Of a DNA stretch of 6,792 nucleotides, positions 6,543 through 6,792 are shown in pieces (positions within the stretch are counted from its first letter, which is position 1; each line of letters opens with the position of its first letter). The stretch is from an uncultured Clostridium sp. GTDB taxonomy: Bacteria > Bacillota > Clostridia > Lachnospirales > Lachnospiraceae. A program made the position numbers and the translations under genes. The notes beneath the pieces are model-generated. The model ran no database searches. It was not told the DNA's origin and saw only the letters and a list, made by a program, of their open reading frames with translations. The DNA lies in the NCBI GenBank assembly GCA_900540335.1, contig UQFC01000121.1, positions 1 to 6,792 on the forward strand, in the 5' to 3' direction.

Positions 6543-6792
6543 ATGGAAAAGTTAAAAAATACGAAAGTTCTTGGTTTTCCACTCTGGATGTTTTTGGTCT
6601 TGAACATTATTATGATTTTTTTAGCTTCAAAAGATTGGATGCTGTCTAATATGATTGGAGCATTGGGCTTTGCATTGATCGTTGGAACTATGCTGGGATG
6701 GATTGGAGATCACATTCCGATTTGGAACAGCTGGTTTGGAGGCGGAATGCTTTTCACCTGTCTGATGGCTGGCGCTATGAATACATTTAATT
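6543..6792 (+). CDS. 2-hydroxycarboxylate transporter family protein (citrate/malate type), N-terminal part
   Basis: Only the first 83 codons are in the window. They read as a short cytoplasmic start, a hydrophobic helix (FPLWMFLVLNIIMIFLA, about 12-28) and a second one (about 36-54). The motif GWIGDHIPIWNSWFGGG (52-68) follows. That last stretch matches the pattern of sodium-coupled citrate/malate carriers of the 2HCT family (CitS, CimH, MleP), in which GEIG, a short polar turn, LPIxNKYIGG and a hydrophobic helix follow in order. The match is recalled from family knowledge, not from a search. The protein would carry a 2-hydroxy acid such as citrate, malate or lactate across the cytoplasmic membrane. 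Start and ribosome site (AGGAGG, 6532-6537) are very clear. It has its own promoter and probably answers to the LysR protein next door. The precise substrate cannot be decided. Confidence 0.8.
   Translation, partial: MEKLKNTKVLGFPLWMFLVLNIIMIFLASKDWMLSNMIGALGFALIVGTMLGWIGDHIPIWNSWFGGGMLFTCLMAGAMNTFN

Noticed and set aside
1..6792. CRISPR array, tRNA or rRNA genes, insertion-sequence transposase, phage genes
   Set aside because: No regularly spaced repeats, no tRNA-like cloverleaf, no rRNA sequence, and no transposase, integrase or phage proteins were seen in any frame.

Overview
The window looks like a chromosomal segment of a Gram-positive gut anaerobe of the Clostridia, most likely Lachnospiraceae. 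The grounds are strong AGGAGG-type ribosome binding sites, moderate base composition, closely spaced same-strand genes, and a membrane-anchored zinc-ribbon protein beside an ABC-2 transporter. This placement is inferred from style and gene families, not from a marker gene. All genes that can be supported are on the + strand.

Layout. Positions 1-60 are probably the last codons of an unidentified gene. They are followed by a compact dyad element with imperfect terminal inverted repeats (62-151) and a strong two-tier terminator (169-232). A good promoter (256-284) then starts a four-gene operon: ABC ATPase (342-1064), zinc-ribbon membrane protein with a large predicted external domain (1085-2887), and two ABC-2-type permeases (2928-4175 and 4172-5293, overlapping by 4 bases). 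The second permease seems to lack the last membrane helix that the first one has, and no terminator follows it.

From about 5294 the sequence is visibly more AT-rich. It holds a LysR-type regulator (5362-6300), a clear terminator (6362-6392), a short perfect dyad that could be an operator (6404-6417), a strong promoter (6456-6485) and the first 83 codons of a 2-hydroxycarboxylate (citrate/malate) transporter (6543 to the window end).

How it works together. The first module would be an ATP-driven membrane machine: one ATPase, two non-identical permeases that each carry a large predicted external loop domain, and a single-pass protein with a cytoplasmic zinc ribbon and a roughly 510-residue outer domain. 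Its substrate cannot be told from the sequence. The second module looks like a regulator/transporter pair for a small organic acid. The least understood parts are the zinc-ribbon protein, its partnership with the exporter, and the apparent junction near 5290.
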